Source: Coffea arabica (lineage: Eukaryota > Streptophyta > Magnoliopsida > Gentianales > Rubiaceae). Taken from it: DNA of 64,000 nucleotides. Every line of letters begins with the position of its first letter. The first letter of the stretch is position 1. A program made the translations under genes and the position numbers. Below are positions 35,462 to 48,000 of the stretch, in pieces. The notes beneath the pieces were generated by a model. The model made no database searches and was not told the DNA's origin. It worked only from the letters and a program-made list of their open reading frames with translations. The DNA is taken from assembly GCF_036785885.1 (NCBI RefSeq), contig NC_092310.1, positions 5,332,001 through 5,396,000 on the forward strand, written 5' to 3'.

Positions 35462-38400
35462 TCAGTGCTTTACTTTATGCCACACCTTCTGCAATAGCAT
35501 CGTGCTGATGTTTACCTTCGACCTCTCTTCCCGTCGACTAGTTTTGCATAAATCCAATCTTGTTCCAACTGGCTATCAGTACCAAACAAGGACGCGTGTT
35601 AAAACAAGTTAAGAACTGACATCTACAGGAATTGAAAGTATACCGGTAAAAGAAAGGAGGTACGACGATATCCAGCCCTCCAGGGTAACTCATCAGACGA
35701 GATCTGCTATAGCAACAGAACCAACAACAGAGGTATTAGGATGTGATCCTGTCTACTAGGCTAGTCGGTTTGCAATATACCGCAAAATGAACTCCAATAT
35801 TTGGATGCTTTTATGAACCTTTTTTTTTAAACAGCAAATATATGCTTTGCATATAGAGGCACATGCATAGAGGCACATGCTTTATAAATAATTCAAAAAG
35901 TCCCCCAGTGCTTTTCAAATGCGCTCTTTTATCGATTTCTATACTTGGAAATTGACTAGTAGCTTAATTGCTACATTAGACAGATCAATTTTCACATCAG
36001 ACAACTGTTAAACAAGTAGTTTGCTGATGTTTATTAATCATACTCAAACCTCTTTTCCTTTTAAACAGCACATGTCATGTAGAAACATGGTGGTTTCCTG
36101 AGTTTCAGGAGACGCTAAAAAACATACACAGTAACACATTTGCAACATGTATCTCACTGATTACAATACCATCCCCTTCATTTGATAAGTAGAAACTCTT
36201 TCACAGCATGAACTCTTCAAAACATGAAAGAATCAACTAAAACGGCCAACATATATTACATTAGATGAAAGGACTTCCATAAAACTACCAAACAAACACC
36301 CCGCCGGGGCCGGGGGGTGGAGGCGGGTGGGGGGTGGTGGAAGAGCTTTTTATCCATAAAAAGAGTTTTAAAAAGAACAGCTCTTATCCATAGAAAAGTA
36401 TAAATTCACCAGTAAATCAAGTCTAACAATAGCATTTACTAATAATTTTCGACAACATTTTGACACAAGGAAATTTCCTATTTCAATTGGCTGATAAATT
36501 GCACTATCATTAACACCACAATTTCTCATCCAGGTAAGCTGTAACTAAAAGCATTCATTCATGCTCTCCGTAAGCAAAGGCCACTGCGTGTAAAGCAAAG
36601 GCTCTGTTAGACAGCAAATGCTGACCAAGCTCTTTACCTGGCATTCTCTGCCTGGCCAAGCATCAGTATTGCTGGCAATTTGAACCTTCCTCCAGTTCAA
36701 TTCTACAATCAAGTCAAATACAAGTTATCGAAGCTTAGTGTGGAGAAACCCAAATGACACAAATAAGCGTCGCATAACATAAATCACATTCAACTGCCAT
36801 TTGAAAGAATTATCCTGTCTTTGCTACAAATAAAATAACCAAAAACAATCAGGCAAAGGCAAAACAAAAATCAAAAAATTATGGTAACATATATAACACG
36901 TGTGAGTTAAATTGTTGAATGATAAATTAAACAATATCAGTTAATACAAATACCTTAGAAAAATAAAATTAGTGAAGGTACAGAACATGAATATGTCCAA
37001 CAGTAGATATTACAAATTTACTTGTGAACCTCATACTACCATCTACCTTAAAACAAAAGGAAGCAGATAAGAGAACCTAAAAGCTAGTAAAGGGGGAAGA
37101 GAACGAACACATGGGAAGCACTAGACCTGTGCACTAAGAAAGAGTTTTGAAGCTGCTACAAAACACAGATCAAAGCAGTTATTCCTATCATTACACGTCA
37201 GTCCACTGAACAAAAACAGTCAAGGATTATTTACAACCATTTTTCCAGAAGCTCATATGTCCAGAGCAAGCAGACGAAAGAACGCTACAGGGAAGAGACT
37301 TACATTAACGAGGGACAATCAGTCAAGTCCCCTTCGTCAATGCTCTTCTCCAAGCCTTCCCTTTCACCTGCTTCTTGCTTAGACTGCTTCTCTTCAACAA
37401 ATCCTTTCCCAGTGTGTGCAACCTCAACCATACAAACATCTCCGGCAGGGATATTTTCTGGTGCTTCAGCACAAACATGATAGTCCTTCAATACATCAAC
37501 CTGAAGCTCATCACTACTCTGTTCATCCTCTGGCACACACTTAACTTTGATTTCGCCTTTTTTCTCTTCTTGAAGTCTTATTTCTGTAATGCTATCCTCA
37601 TTCTTACAGACTTCATCCTTCCCATCCAGAATAAAATGTTCCTTGACTTTTGCATCCATGCCTCCTTCCACATTTACTTCTACCATTTCCTCATTATTGT
37701 CCTCAAGTGAATGTGCTCCACCACGGCTCTCACTCTCATTCTCAGACGAATTCTCTACCACCTCCTCATTAATATCTTCACTACGACTCTGTCTCTCCAA
37801 ACATTGCAACCTCCTCCTCAGATCCCCCAGCTCGCTCTCCATCAGAAACAGCCTCTCCTTCAAAATTAAATTCTCTTCTTCAAGTTGTGCTATGTGGGTA
37901 TCCTGATCATCCACCCGGTTCTCCAAAACATTATTATATTCCACCCCACCAGCAGTCCCATAATTTGGATAAATCATCTCAAACCGGCTCAAATCATGAT
38001 CCAACCTCCTTTCTACCTCCACATGCTCCTCCACATCACTCTCACTGGATCCTCCCTCCTCCTCCTCCTCCTCCTCATGTCCCTCACCCTCGTGCCCTGG
38101 AGACCTAAGCCTAATCAGACCCTTCATGGATCCATAGCCATCAACACCCCATTCCTCCTTGGCCATGTCAACCAAGACCTCCCTTGAAGGTGAAAATATT
38201 GGAGTAGGCAGAACAGCTGGAGTTACAGGGCATGGTGAAACCAATTCTGCAATTCCTCCACTCTTTTTTGCACGAATTATGTAGGATGTTGTGTTCCTTG
38301 GAGCAAATTTACCCCTATTGTAACTATTCTTGTTGTTATTGTAGTTATAATACTTCTTGGGAAAAAACTTCCGGGCCTTCACCCTATTCTGATGCTGCAA

Positions 38401-39006
38401 ATCCTTCAAATTAGGAGGCTGATATCCACCACCGACATTTCCAGGAACACTACCAAGAATACCCCCAACAGCACTACTACTACCACCAACCATTGAAAGA
38501 GGGTTATCCATTCTCCTACCCGAATCCTTTCTCTTGTCAGGTTTATTCACCTTTTTCCCCTTCCAATTATTCCGCGGCCCAAACGGATGCTTAGACTGAC
38601 CCTTATTCCCAGAAACAAACCCAGCACCTTGAGTTTTCATAGAATTAGGGTTAGGGTTTTGGAATTTCAGCTGAAGATCCATGGGCTGCGTATGTGGGCC
38701 CCACATTCCATAGCTCCGATTCATCATCGGCTGCTGCTGTTGTTGAGGTGGATTCATGAGCATCTGTGAATGTGACCGAAAATTTTGAGACCTTCTACTA
38801 AAACCACTAGCACAATTCCTCCTTACAAATCGATCATGGGACTTTCGTGGTAATGTACGGGAATTAAATCTCAATGCTGATGAAAAAATTACCTGCGGCG
38901 CTTGTGGTTGCTGCGGATTCATCAATTGCGGCGGCGGTGCACTCATCATCGGTGGCGGTGGATTCACCATCTGCTGCTGATTCATTATCGATCCTTGCTC
39001 ATTCAT
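35462..39006 (-). CDS. Plant-specific coiled-coil protein, unknown function
   Basis: I do not recognise a named family. Exon A starts at ATG 39,006 and is open for 568 codons to 37,300. It has a Met/Pro/Gln-rich start; a basic region (NNWKGKKVNKPDKRKD, about 146-161); a conserved-looking block with ARKFFPKKYYNYNNN, PRNTTSYIIRAKKSGGIAEL and FSPSREVLVDMAKEEWGVDG (about 211-290); an acidic run; and a coiled coil at about 362-406 (QLEEENLILKERLFLMESEL). The stop lies inside a strong donor (TTAAT|GTAAGT), so translation probably continues. Exons B (36,702-36,638), C (35,703-35,644) and D (35,572-35,462) join cleanly to each other and read NWRKVQIASNTDAWPGRECQ, then ISSDELPWRAGYRRTSF, then PVGTRLDLCKTSRREERS to a TGA. 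The A-to-B junction is out of phase for that frame. Basic and acidic patches suggest an RNA- or protein-binding nuclear factor; this is inference. Confidence 0.72.
36306..36334 (+). other. G-quadruplex-capable GC island in an intron
   Basis: Four G-runs (GGGG, GGGGGG, GGG, GGGGGG) separated by loops of 2, 7 and 1 bases, between exons B and C of the unknown gene and on its non-coding strand. Very GC-rich against AT-rich surroundings. Confidence 0.7.
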
Positions 39007-39420
39007 TTTTTTTAAACCAAAAATTTTCTATAACAAAAATATCCAAACAAAAGCACAACCAAAAACGAACTAAAGATCGAAAATTAACCGTTTGAATTGC
39101 GAAATTCGAAATTAATTTGGCAGATTTTTTTTTAAAAAAAAAAAACAGAAACTTGGGGCAAAATCGAAAAACTCCGGCACAAACCAACGAACAACTTAAA
39201 TTGACAGATTAAAATCGTAATATCCTTCTCTGCTCGTGCAAATCAAGGAACTTTTCCCAAAATATTTTACTTTAATTTTTGAAATTTCCTCGTTTCTCTC
39301 TCTGGAATTTTCTCTGGGTTTTTAGATTTGCTTAGTTTGTATCTCTAAAAAGTTTCGATTTCTTCGTCGATAGGCGCTTTTGTGGTGGCGATTTGAGGGG
39401 GAGAGGGGTTACTTATGTGC
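39007..39420 (-). promoter_or_regulatory. 5' UTR and promoter-proximal region of the unknown gene
   Basis: Upstream of ATG 39,006 on the - strand. Pyrimidine/purine-biased sequence (CTCGTTTCTCTCTCTGG, 39,289-39,305 on +) typical of plant 5' UTRs. No TATA box was assigned with confidence. Confidence 0.3.
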
Positions 39421-39623
39421 GGTGAAAAGGTTGATTGGACGGTTAAGATGTAAGGATTCGGAATGAACGGTTAAGATTAAAAGGACGCGTGGTCTGCAAG
39501 CAAAGTTCCGGGTGGCATTCGGAAAAGGTATCGGATTAGGTTCGGGAATCGGAAACGCCCTCCGAATTCCTAGTATTTACGTAAGGGCCATTCTTTTGGT
39601 TCTTTTTTTTGGATGTATTCTTA

Positions 39624-40107
39624 AGGGTTAATCACAAAAGCTCCGCCTAACGAATAGCCACTTTTACAGTTCGGCCCCTGACGTTATTTCTTTTTCACTT
39701 TATCCTCTAAACTGTTAGTCAACTTTAATATTGTGTAATAATGGTGTCAAAAAGATATTTATACCCCTAAGAGTTACCTATAGTAAATTCCCTTAAAAGT
39801 ATAGATTTTTTGCATTTTATCCCCTAATATCTTTTTTTATCAATTTATTTGTTTGTTACTAATGGTTTTTGGGACAAATAAACAAATTAAAAGAAAAATG
39901 ATATTAGAGGGTAAAATGCAAAATGGTTATACCTTAATGGGATTTACTATAATTAACCCTTAGGTGTATCAATGTTTATTTGATATTTATGTTATGCAAT
40001 GTTAAAGTTGACTAACAGTTTAAAGGGTAATGTGAGAAAAAAAATAACGTTAAGGGGTAAAGTGCAAAGCTGATTAAACCTTAGGGGGAGCTTTAATAAT
40101 TAACCCT
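39624..40107. mobile_element. Foldback/MITE with ~200-bp inverted arms
   Basis: The ends AGGGTTAAT and ATTAACCCT begin two long inverted arms. Matching words on the two arms include AAGCTCC, ACGTTATTT, TTAAACTGTTAGTCAACTTT (left CTAAACTG) and TTACTATA(A/G). About 484 bp, no coding. Mutator-like MITEs have this form; I see only a weak flanking match (ATTCT), so the family is uncertain. Confidence 0.7.
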
Positions 40108-42065
40108 ATTCTGAACACTTTCCAAAGGTAAATAATAAAGCAGTAAAGAAAGAAAGAAAACGAAGCAACTAAGAAAAAGTGATAGATGGATAATACTGCT
40201 AGAAGTAGATTTTTCACTCTTTAAAATTGTGTGATAATTGTTAAGTCTTTTAGGTCATCAACACTTGCAAAATGTATATATGCAAATATTTAGTAGTAGT
40301 ATTTGTTTTTAGAAGTTTATTTCAAAAACTTCATATATCAAAGACAAATCAATGGTGCATTTGATAAAGGGTTTTCGTTAATTTTGGATATCAAATTCTC
40401 ATACAAAAGCCCTAAGTTGTTTAAAAAGATTTGGATTTAAAAATTGTATGGATGAGAGGAATCTTTTTTTTTTTTTAGCATTATGGTCCATGGTTTCAAT
40501 TTTATTTTTAATTTCTCTACTAAGCTATTGATCTATAAAATGAAGAGAGGACGATGAAACACACCGTTATTTATCAATTGCGAAATTAGCGGAGAGATCT
40601 TATAAAGTAAGAAGAAACTATGTAGTGCACTTCCATCATCCTATGTTTGTATGGCTAGATATAAAATTCATTGGTTAAATAAATAATAATCTTGTCCAAC
40701 CAATCATTCAAATTAGTTAAAGCGAGATTCAAGTTTCTGAAGTTTCCTCTAAGCTCTCACTTCCAACTATTTACGAAGCTATCACGTTGATTTAGTCCAA
40801 TTCATATTCAGAAAAGTTTGCAGAAACAACTAAAGCTTTATTCTATTAAACTATGCAAAAGGAATAATCTTTTGGAGTAAAAAGGAATAAATTTTACCAA
40901 TTAAAGACACCCAAGAAGTTAAAAAATGTGCATGGCCACACGCACAGGGCACATCAATACTTACAACTTCGCAAAAAGGAAAGAAGGCATTATCGTACCG
41001 TATAAGGTACAGCATTGATAAACTATGTACCCATGTCACGGTTAGGCAAATTTTACACTGTATTTAATAATTTAATTCAATACTTAAATTTAATTGATTC
41101 AGATCTTAACATATTTAAAAGTATATTTGATAATCTAATTTAATACTTAAAATTAATTGATTCAGATTTTAACGTATTAAAAAATATATTGATAATCTAA
41201 TTTAATATTTAAAAATAATTAATTCAAATCTTAACATATTAATAAACAAATAATAAGTCATTCACTTATCATTTGTATTTGATAAGAAAAAATAGAACAT
41301 CTTATTTTTTTAATTAATTAAGTAGCATTAAATTTTCTAAACAAAACTTACTTGAAAAAAATATGTAATAGATTATTTAGCATATCATATTGATATTTAA
41401 CAATTCAATAACTTAGCCAATTCAAATTTGAGATTTCTTCCACTGTTATTGGGTAACGTAGAACAACTACTTGCTCAATTTTCTCGACGGTTGAACTCAG
41501 GGGTACCCTGTCATCTACATACGAGTACTTCGGCATTCGACCGTTTGTTTTCTAATGCCACCACAGTTGAATGATAGCGAACAAGAGTGAATAGAAAATG
41601 CAACCAACCTTTTCCGGCTTACAATAAAATCGCATGTTTGAGCTTTTAGTTTTGTTTATATGCTAGCAACGGTTCAGAGAGCCTGTGATAGTTTTAAATC
41701 TACAAGGCTCGTTTGCAGAAAGAATTCGAGAAGTGAAGTTGCAATGGTTAGATTTGAAGAGTCGGTAGACCTGCGCAGTCAGTTACATAGTAATGGGAGC
41801 AATTAGATGCCTGAGGTAGCCGAAGAAAAGTAAGACGTAATGATTTAGACGGCTACCATACAGAAAATGCAGCTGAATTGGATCTCATTTGGCAAAAGTT
41901 CACTGCATAAATTTACAATGGATTTCACTAAATAGGAAAGCTCCTGCTAAAAGCCAGAAAAAAACAAAAAAGTACCTACAGAATTTTGGGGAATAGAAAA
42001 TGCCCACAGCAGTCGTCTTCGATGTACATGACTATGCTCCAATGTCAGACAGCACGAGAACACCA
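40108..42065. other. Spacer, includes callose synthase 3' UTR
   Basis: No ORF with support. The last few hundred bases (about 41,900-42,065) are probably the 3' UTR of the callose synthase gene. Confidence 0.4.
41061..41247. repeat. ~62-bp AT-rich tandem repeat, three units
   Basis: Units start at about 41,061, 41,122 and 41,185. Each contains TAATTTAAT, TTAATTGATTCAGAT (or the variant TTAATTCAAAT) and TTAAC(A/G)TATT. Diverged, so old. Confidence 0.75.
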
Positions 42066-45000
42066 TCACAGGCCTGAGTTTGGATTGTTTCCAGCAAGGA
42101 TAAGAGAGATTTCCAACCCTCGACTGAAGGCTTGGTTGAACATAAGTCGGGTTTGAAATGTTGAAATGAACGGGAACCATGAAAATAGGGCGATAGGAAT
42201 GAAAATCAGCATCCCCATCCCAGCATCATATAAACGGCCAATTGAACGAACAGACTTCCACAGTCCCATCTTCTTCACCACAGGCTTCCATGCTACAGCA
42301 ATCTGGTAAAGCAGCAGAATAAGTTAGAACATCAAAGACATAATTCTGATTAACACAGAGAAGAATTTTAGATGAGGTTCCCGTTGCTGAAGTTCTTGGA
42401 GGAAAAAAAGTTCCCAAAAGTTCCAGCACAACCTCAAAAACAACCAACATAAACAGACATCTCCACTTTCACCAATACTAAGGTTCATTTTCTATCGCAT
42501 ATCCCATTGGAGTCAGCTGATAGTCTTAATACTGAATAGATGTAGGCAACAAAATTTATCGATTTCCAAAGATGATATCGCCGATCTGTAAGTACTGATG
42601 TCTAGCTTCTATTCAATTGCTGTCTGGACCATCTTCACATTACTGATGACAAGGATGTGTTTACCATCCAAATAGACAATCAGATAGCCCCCAAAGAGAT
42701 ATATGATATATAATCGAATAGAACCTAAAAGTGCCATCCAAATTCAAGGGAATAGAGACAAAGAGGCACTATTATTTTTTTCCACTTCTACTCTACATGA
42801 GACCATAACAAATCCCCTCTAGCGGAAATGACTCTTTAACTGTTCATACTCTGAATTTGAGATTTGCATCAAGCTAATGACTTGGGAATTCAAAATCACA
42901 TTCCGTGTACAGTACGTCATAAAGGTAACATCTAGTTTGTTTATTGTGAATGGTGTATAGATGTGCTAACAAGACTGAAATGCTAAGGGGATCATAAATA
43001 ATGTCTGCCAAGGTGAACAGTTGAAGGCTGTAGAAACTGAGGCATGAAATTCCCAACATCTTAAATTAAGAAAGTATATCAGAGAAGGAAATTTATACCC
43101 TCCAATAAAATTTTTCTACTACCACATATCATGTTGCTCCTTCCGATAAGTAGGCTAAGTTTCTTCTATTCATCTTGTATTTCTGGGAATCAACTTAATA
43201 GAGGTCCGTCTCTATCCACTATTCAACTTAAACTGCCAATGATGAGGATGCTTTTACCATCCAATGATTTTTTTAATGGAATGCAGCAATAGGCAGAAAA
43301 GAATTGAGCTAGATAATTGAGTAAGAAATGAAATATGAAGGACCCATATGTAATATAGGACTTACACAAAGAATTCCCCAGCCAGTGGGCAGAAAAGCTA
43401 AAATGCAAGCAAATATATCCGAAACAGACAGTTTGGTAAACACAACTGCAGCAGCTAAACCAGCCAATGCAAGTAAAAAGGAGACACCCTGGATAAAGCG
43501 CAGCACCAGCTGGAAATTAACTGATATCTTCTGACTGAAGGTGAATACCTGCACAACCCCGTGAACAGCAGAAACTAAGAATATATTTAAGAGGTTCAAT
43601 AATTAGCCATTCAGGTTCAGTAGCAGACCTTGAAAAGAATTATCAGCAATGCAAACACAGCCCACGAAAACCCATATACCTACAAAAAGTCACAAATTCA
43701 TGAGGTGAAACTGGAAGTGAATTAATATAGGGTAGAGTGCAAAGGACTATTTTCTATCAAAAACAACACCAAGAAAGTAAGTCACAAAAGCTATGTAAAT
43801 GGAACTTATTCTCTTAGAAGTCCAAATTGCCTTTACTAAAGTATTAGTTTCCCAAACAGTAAAAACACAACCACCATGCATCTTGCCTGGACCACAATTG
43901 TTAGAATTCATGAACATCATAAAAACATCAACAATTCTTCCCCTAAACCAACCAGTGAGCAAATTTTATTTTTTTTTTGCAAATAATTCGCATGTGTATT
44001 TTCCTCATAAAAATGTCCGAAGATCTTTTGCATCGACTAGTTGGTTCTGAACTACACTCACCAAACTGTAGGGGCAGTAAACACACACACTCTTTATTTA
44101 GCGCCATTTGGCTGGTAATTCTTAGGGTCAGAATCTGTTGCACTAAAACCTTTACAGTTCCATTAGCCCCTGTTTCCATGTTTAACATTTTTCTTAAAAA
44201 AGTTGATAAATGTTTTGCAAATAGGGGGATTAGCTATATTGCCCACCATGCTTTTGCCAAACAACAAATGCACCCCTCAATTTTGACAAAATGTATCAAA
44301 ACACATAGAAATATGGTTTACAAAAAGTTAATTAGGGAAAAATCACAAATAGATCTCTTTTTCCACTTTATTACTGCTTAGATTTAAAGCTAAGATACAA
44401 AAAAGAAAACAAAAAAAAAAAAACCTTCTCTCGTCAGTTCCCAACAACGACAGCAGCCCTCTAAATAAATAAATAAACTGTCATGTACCAAGAGTTACAA
44501 CAAAAGTAAATTCCATACAGGTTTTAATACTTTATGATGTACTATAATCCAATACAGATGAAGAAAAGCTCAACCAAAATTTTAGTGGACTTTTCCCAAT
44601 GCACGAGATACAACCACCATCCACAGTTCTACATGACTTAATTTACACAACCCAGTATCTGCTAGCCACCGCTTAAGGGCCCGTGGTGGCTTACAAGAAG
44701 CACTTCTATTGATAAAGCTTTTGGCCAAAGTACTTAATAAGTGCTTAATCATATTTGGATGCTTACTTGCATAAGTAATTTTTCTATTTGATACTATATA
44801 ATTTTGAAATTCTAAAGCATATTTATCTCTTTATCGAGTTCAAAGTTTATAATAAAATTTTTAAAGTCAAAATTTTTTTAATTTTTTGAAACATAAAAGT
44901 TAGTATAAAAGCACCAACTTTGAGCTAACCGCCAAAAGTGCTTTAATGGCCAAAAGCTCTATTCCTAAATTCTAGGAATGATGCCCACCAAACAAAAACA

Positions 45001-48000
45001 AAGTGCTTTCATCTTCCAAAAGTACCTTTTTAGCAAAAACACCACAAACCCCAAACAGGGCCTACACCACTCGTATGCCAAAACACATATCTGACATTGT
45101 TTCCTTAAGTAATATATATATATATATATATATATCCAATAAATGTGTGTCCCCTACAAAGATATGCATCCTGCCAATCTTTTATTTGTGTAAACTATTT
45201 CTGAGCGCATCAAGATCCAATTTGTTAAAGAGTGAAAACCTTAGTTGAAAAAGAGAATCAACAAGTGAATATCTTGACGCAATCCAATACCAATTGAAGA
45301 ATGTTACCGTCAATGATGTATTTGATCCTTGTATGTGCAACTTGTAAACAATGCCAAATTGGAACATGAAGAAGCGCAAACTAAGAATTGACTCCAGTAG
45401 CCTCCCCCTTAAGGTTCGGATATGAGCCTGCAAGGACAAAATAAGTGTTAGACACAAGGTCAGAGGAGAATGAGAACACAGGCAAAATTTATGATGAAAC
45501 AAAAGATTTTGTTACATGGAGTTAGAAAATGTAAATGTGCAGAAAAGAGATCATCCAGAGAATTGAACGACACAGAAGAGGAAGAAAGTTGTATCTACCA
45601 AAGCTCTCAAGTCTACATCCACCAGAACAAGAGCATTGAAACAGAACAGCCAAGGTAAAAGCATTCAAATATCTACTTTCCTTTTTTTTGCACCTCCCAA
45701 CACATGGGGAAGTTTTCCTAACATGACGAAAACTTCTATCCTTTACCATCACATTGGAGTTCTCCTCCTTGTACATTATGCTCACAGGCACCAAGCATTT
45801 GTTTTGGAAACATGAGTTCAGGAAATTTTATTTATTTCTTCTTATTTCACTTTCTAGGGTCTTCAAAAGAAAGTAGAAGTGTAACTATAATGAAATGGTA
45901 GAAATCAGATGCTAAGAACTGGAAAAAGAAAGTAATCTGATCATGTTACCAGATGTAGCTTAATTAATTACTCTATCATTCTAGTTTATTCTTTGGCAAG
46001 GAGTACTCCAGATTCTGAATAAGATTTGACTATATTCTAAATTTGCATCACAAATGTGATTTTCATGTACTTTTTACAATTCTACTGCTAAATCTGTAGC
46101 ACACAGCAGCTTTATATAGGTTTAAAACTATTGAATGGTTTAGTTTATCAACAGACCAAAAACCTAATTTATTAGTGCTCCCAGTAAGTTTACTAGCTAA
46201 CAAGGTAACAATAATAATGCATTGAACAATATGCAAAAAACATCTAACATCCATTTTTGACAAAAAGCAAGTTTGATAAGCACAAAAAATGCTTTCCAGA
46301 GATGCGTGAAATATGAGAATTAGCCTGACTTCATTTCCTTCCTCAAAAGGAATATATTACAATTGGTAAGGTACCACAAGGAACAATACCAGACAAGATA
46401 AAAAAGTTAATGTTTGACATAGCATAACTCCCAATATATATTGTCTTCAATGACCAACCATATTAAGTCCATAAATGGCCAACATATAAAGAATATTCAC
46501 CACAAGGGTCCCAAGTCAGATATCTTACCAGCTCCTCATCCCACCAAGCCTCCCAACTCTCTTCCCCTTTAACCCCAATTCCACCTCTGTAAAGAAGCCA
46601 GTTTGTCCAATCTCGAAAGTCTTCTACTGTTCTGCAAACCATATAAAAAAGCAGTGGCTTAATATAAGAGGAATTAAACCCATTTGTGAAGCAAAGTGAG
46701 CAAATACTTACTTCTGCCACTCGAATCCTGATGGATTGAATAAATATGGAGCAAAAAGCCAAGAAATAGCCAAAAACCAGCTGCTAACAGTAAGAAGAAT
46801 ATATCCTATTGCACCTCCTTCATTATATCCATATGCAAGATATACCACCAACAAAAGCACCACCTCCATTCTGAGAAGGAAAAAAAATACAAAAACCACC
46901 ACTTAGGTTACTAAATGAACGCATAAACACAAGCAGACATCAATTTATGTATGGAAGAGGGGGAGAAAGAGAGAGAGACCCTTTGACAAAATGACTACGG
47001 GAGTATAGCCTGTAATTTTCTGAGAATTTGATGTGCCGAACAACGAATCCTCTCCCAGTTGCTTGATACTGTTCAGAAGTATAGATGACTTCAAAGGAAA
47101 TATAACCAGAGACAACAAACAAGCAGAGAATATTCTTAGTAGAACATACTCTAGCACCACCATGGAGAATAGTGCGGCCAAAGTAGTGGGTTCTTGTGCC
47201 CAATGAAAATGTGAAAAAGACTGTACAAAGCTGAAATTGCATAGTGACAAAACTCACAAGGGCCTGTGATGATGAGAACAAAAGAAAATTGTAATATTCG
47301 AGGTTGTAAATACAATACCAGAAACATAGCTGGGATAAAATTGAGGTATTCAAGCAACAAACGATCTATATAAACAGATAAATGAAGCATGCCAGCACCA
47401 AGGCAGAGCAAGGCTAGTCATTCAAGCATCACAAGAACTAAGGAAAATGATATACCATCCAAGTGAGGGAAGAGCATTATAAGAAAGGAAAAAGGGAACC
47501 ATCTTCCAACTCTCCACCCATTTGATATGAACAGAAACCAAGCACAGCCCATGGAAAGAAAAAAGGAGTACTGAAAAGATAGAACAGGGCTAATGCAAGA
47601 GTACGACTATCCGTAGAAGAGTGCTGATGCCATCTGCACCACGACATCAAATAAAAACTTTATTGTACTTCTCTTCCTGTCTCCACAGGAGATCCAATAG
47701 AAGACCTAATTTTGTATTTCATATTCCTAAAAGTGCCTATCAGGTTACCAGAGTGCATTCACCATCCTGCAAAGAATCACATTTTTGGAGGAAGAGTTTT
47801 GGGTATTAGGTGTGATTGACAAACTTCAGTAGCATACCCTTAAGAAACCCTGTTCCAAGATGAAGCCCAAAACCATTGGCACAGCAGTAAAAACACCAAT
47901 CTGAAACAAAAACTGAGCATTGAGGGCAGCACTCAAAGCTGTGTTGTTTAATATCCTGGCTCTAATTTGAATGGTTTCACCAACGCCGGAAAGAGCCTGA

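Noticed and set aside
45003..45658. Short + strand ORFs in callose synthase introns
   Set aside because: They are antisense shadows of exon 45,308-45,427 or intronic sequence without support.
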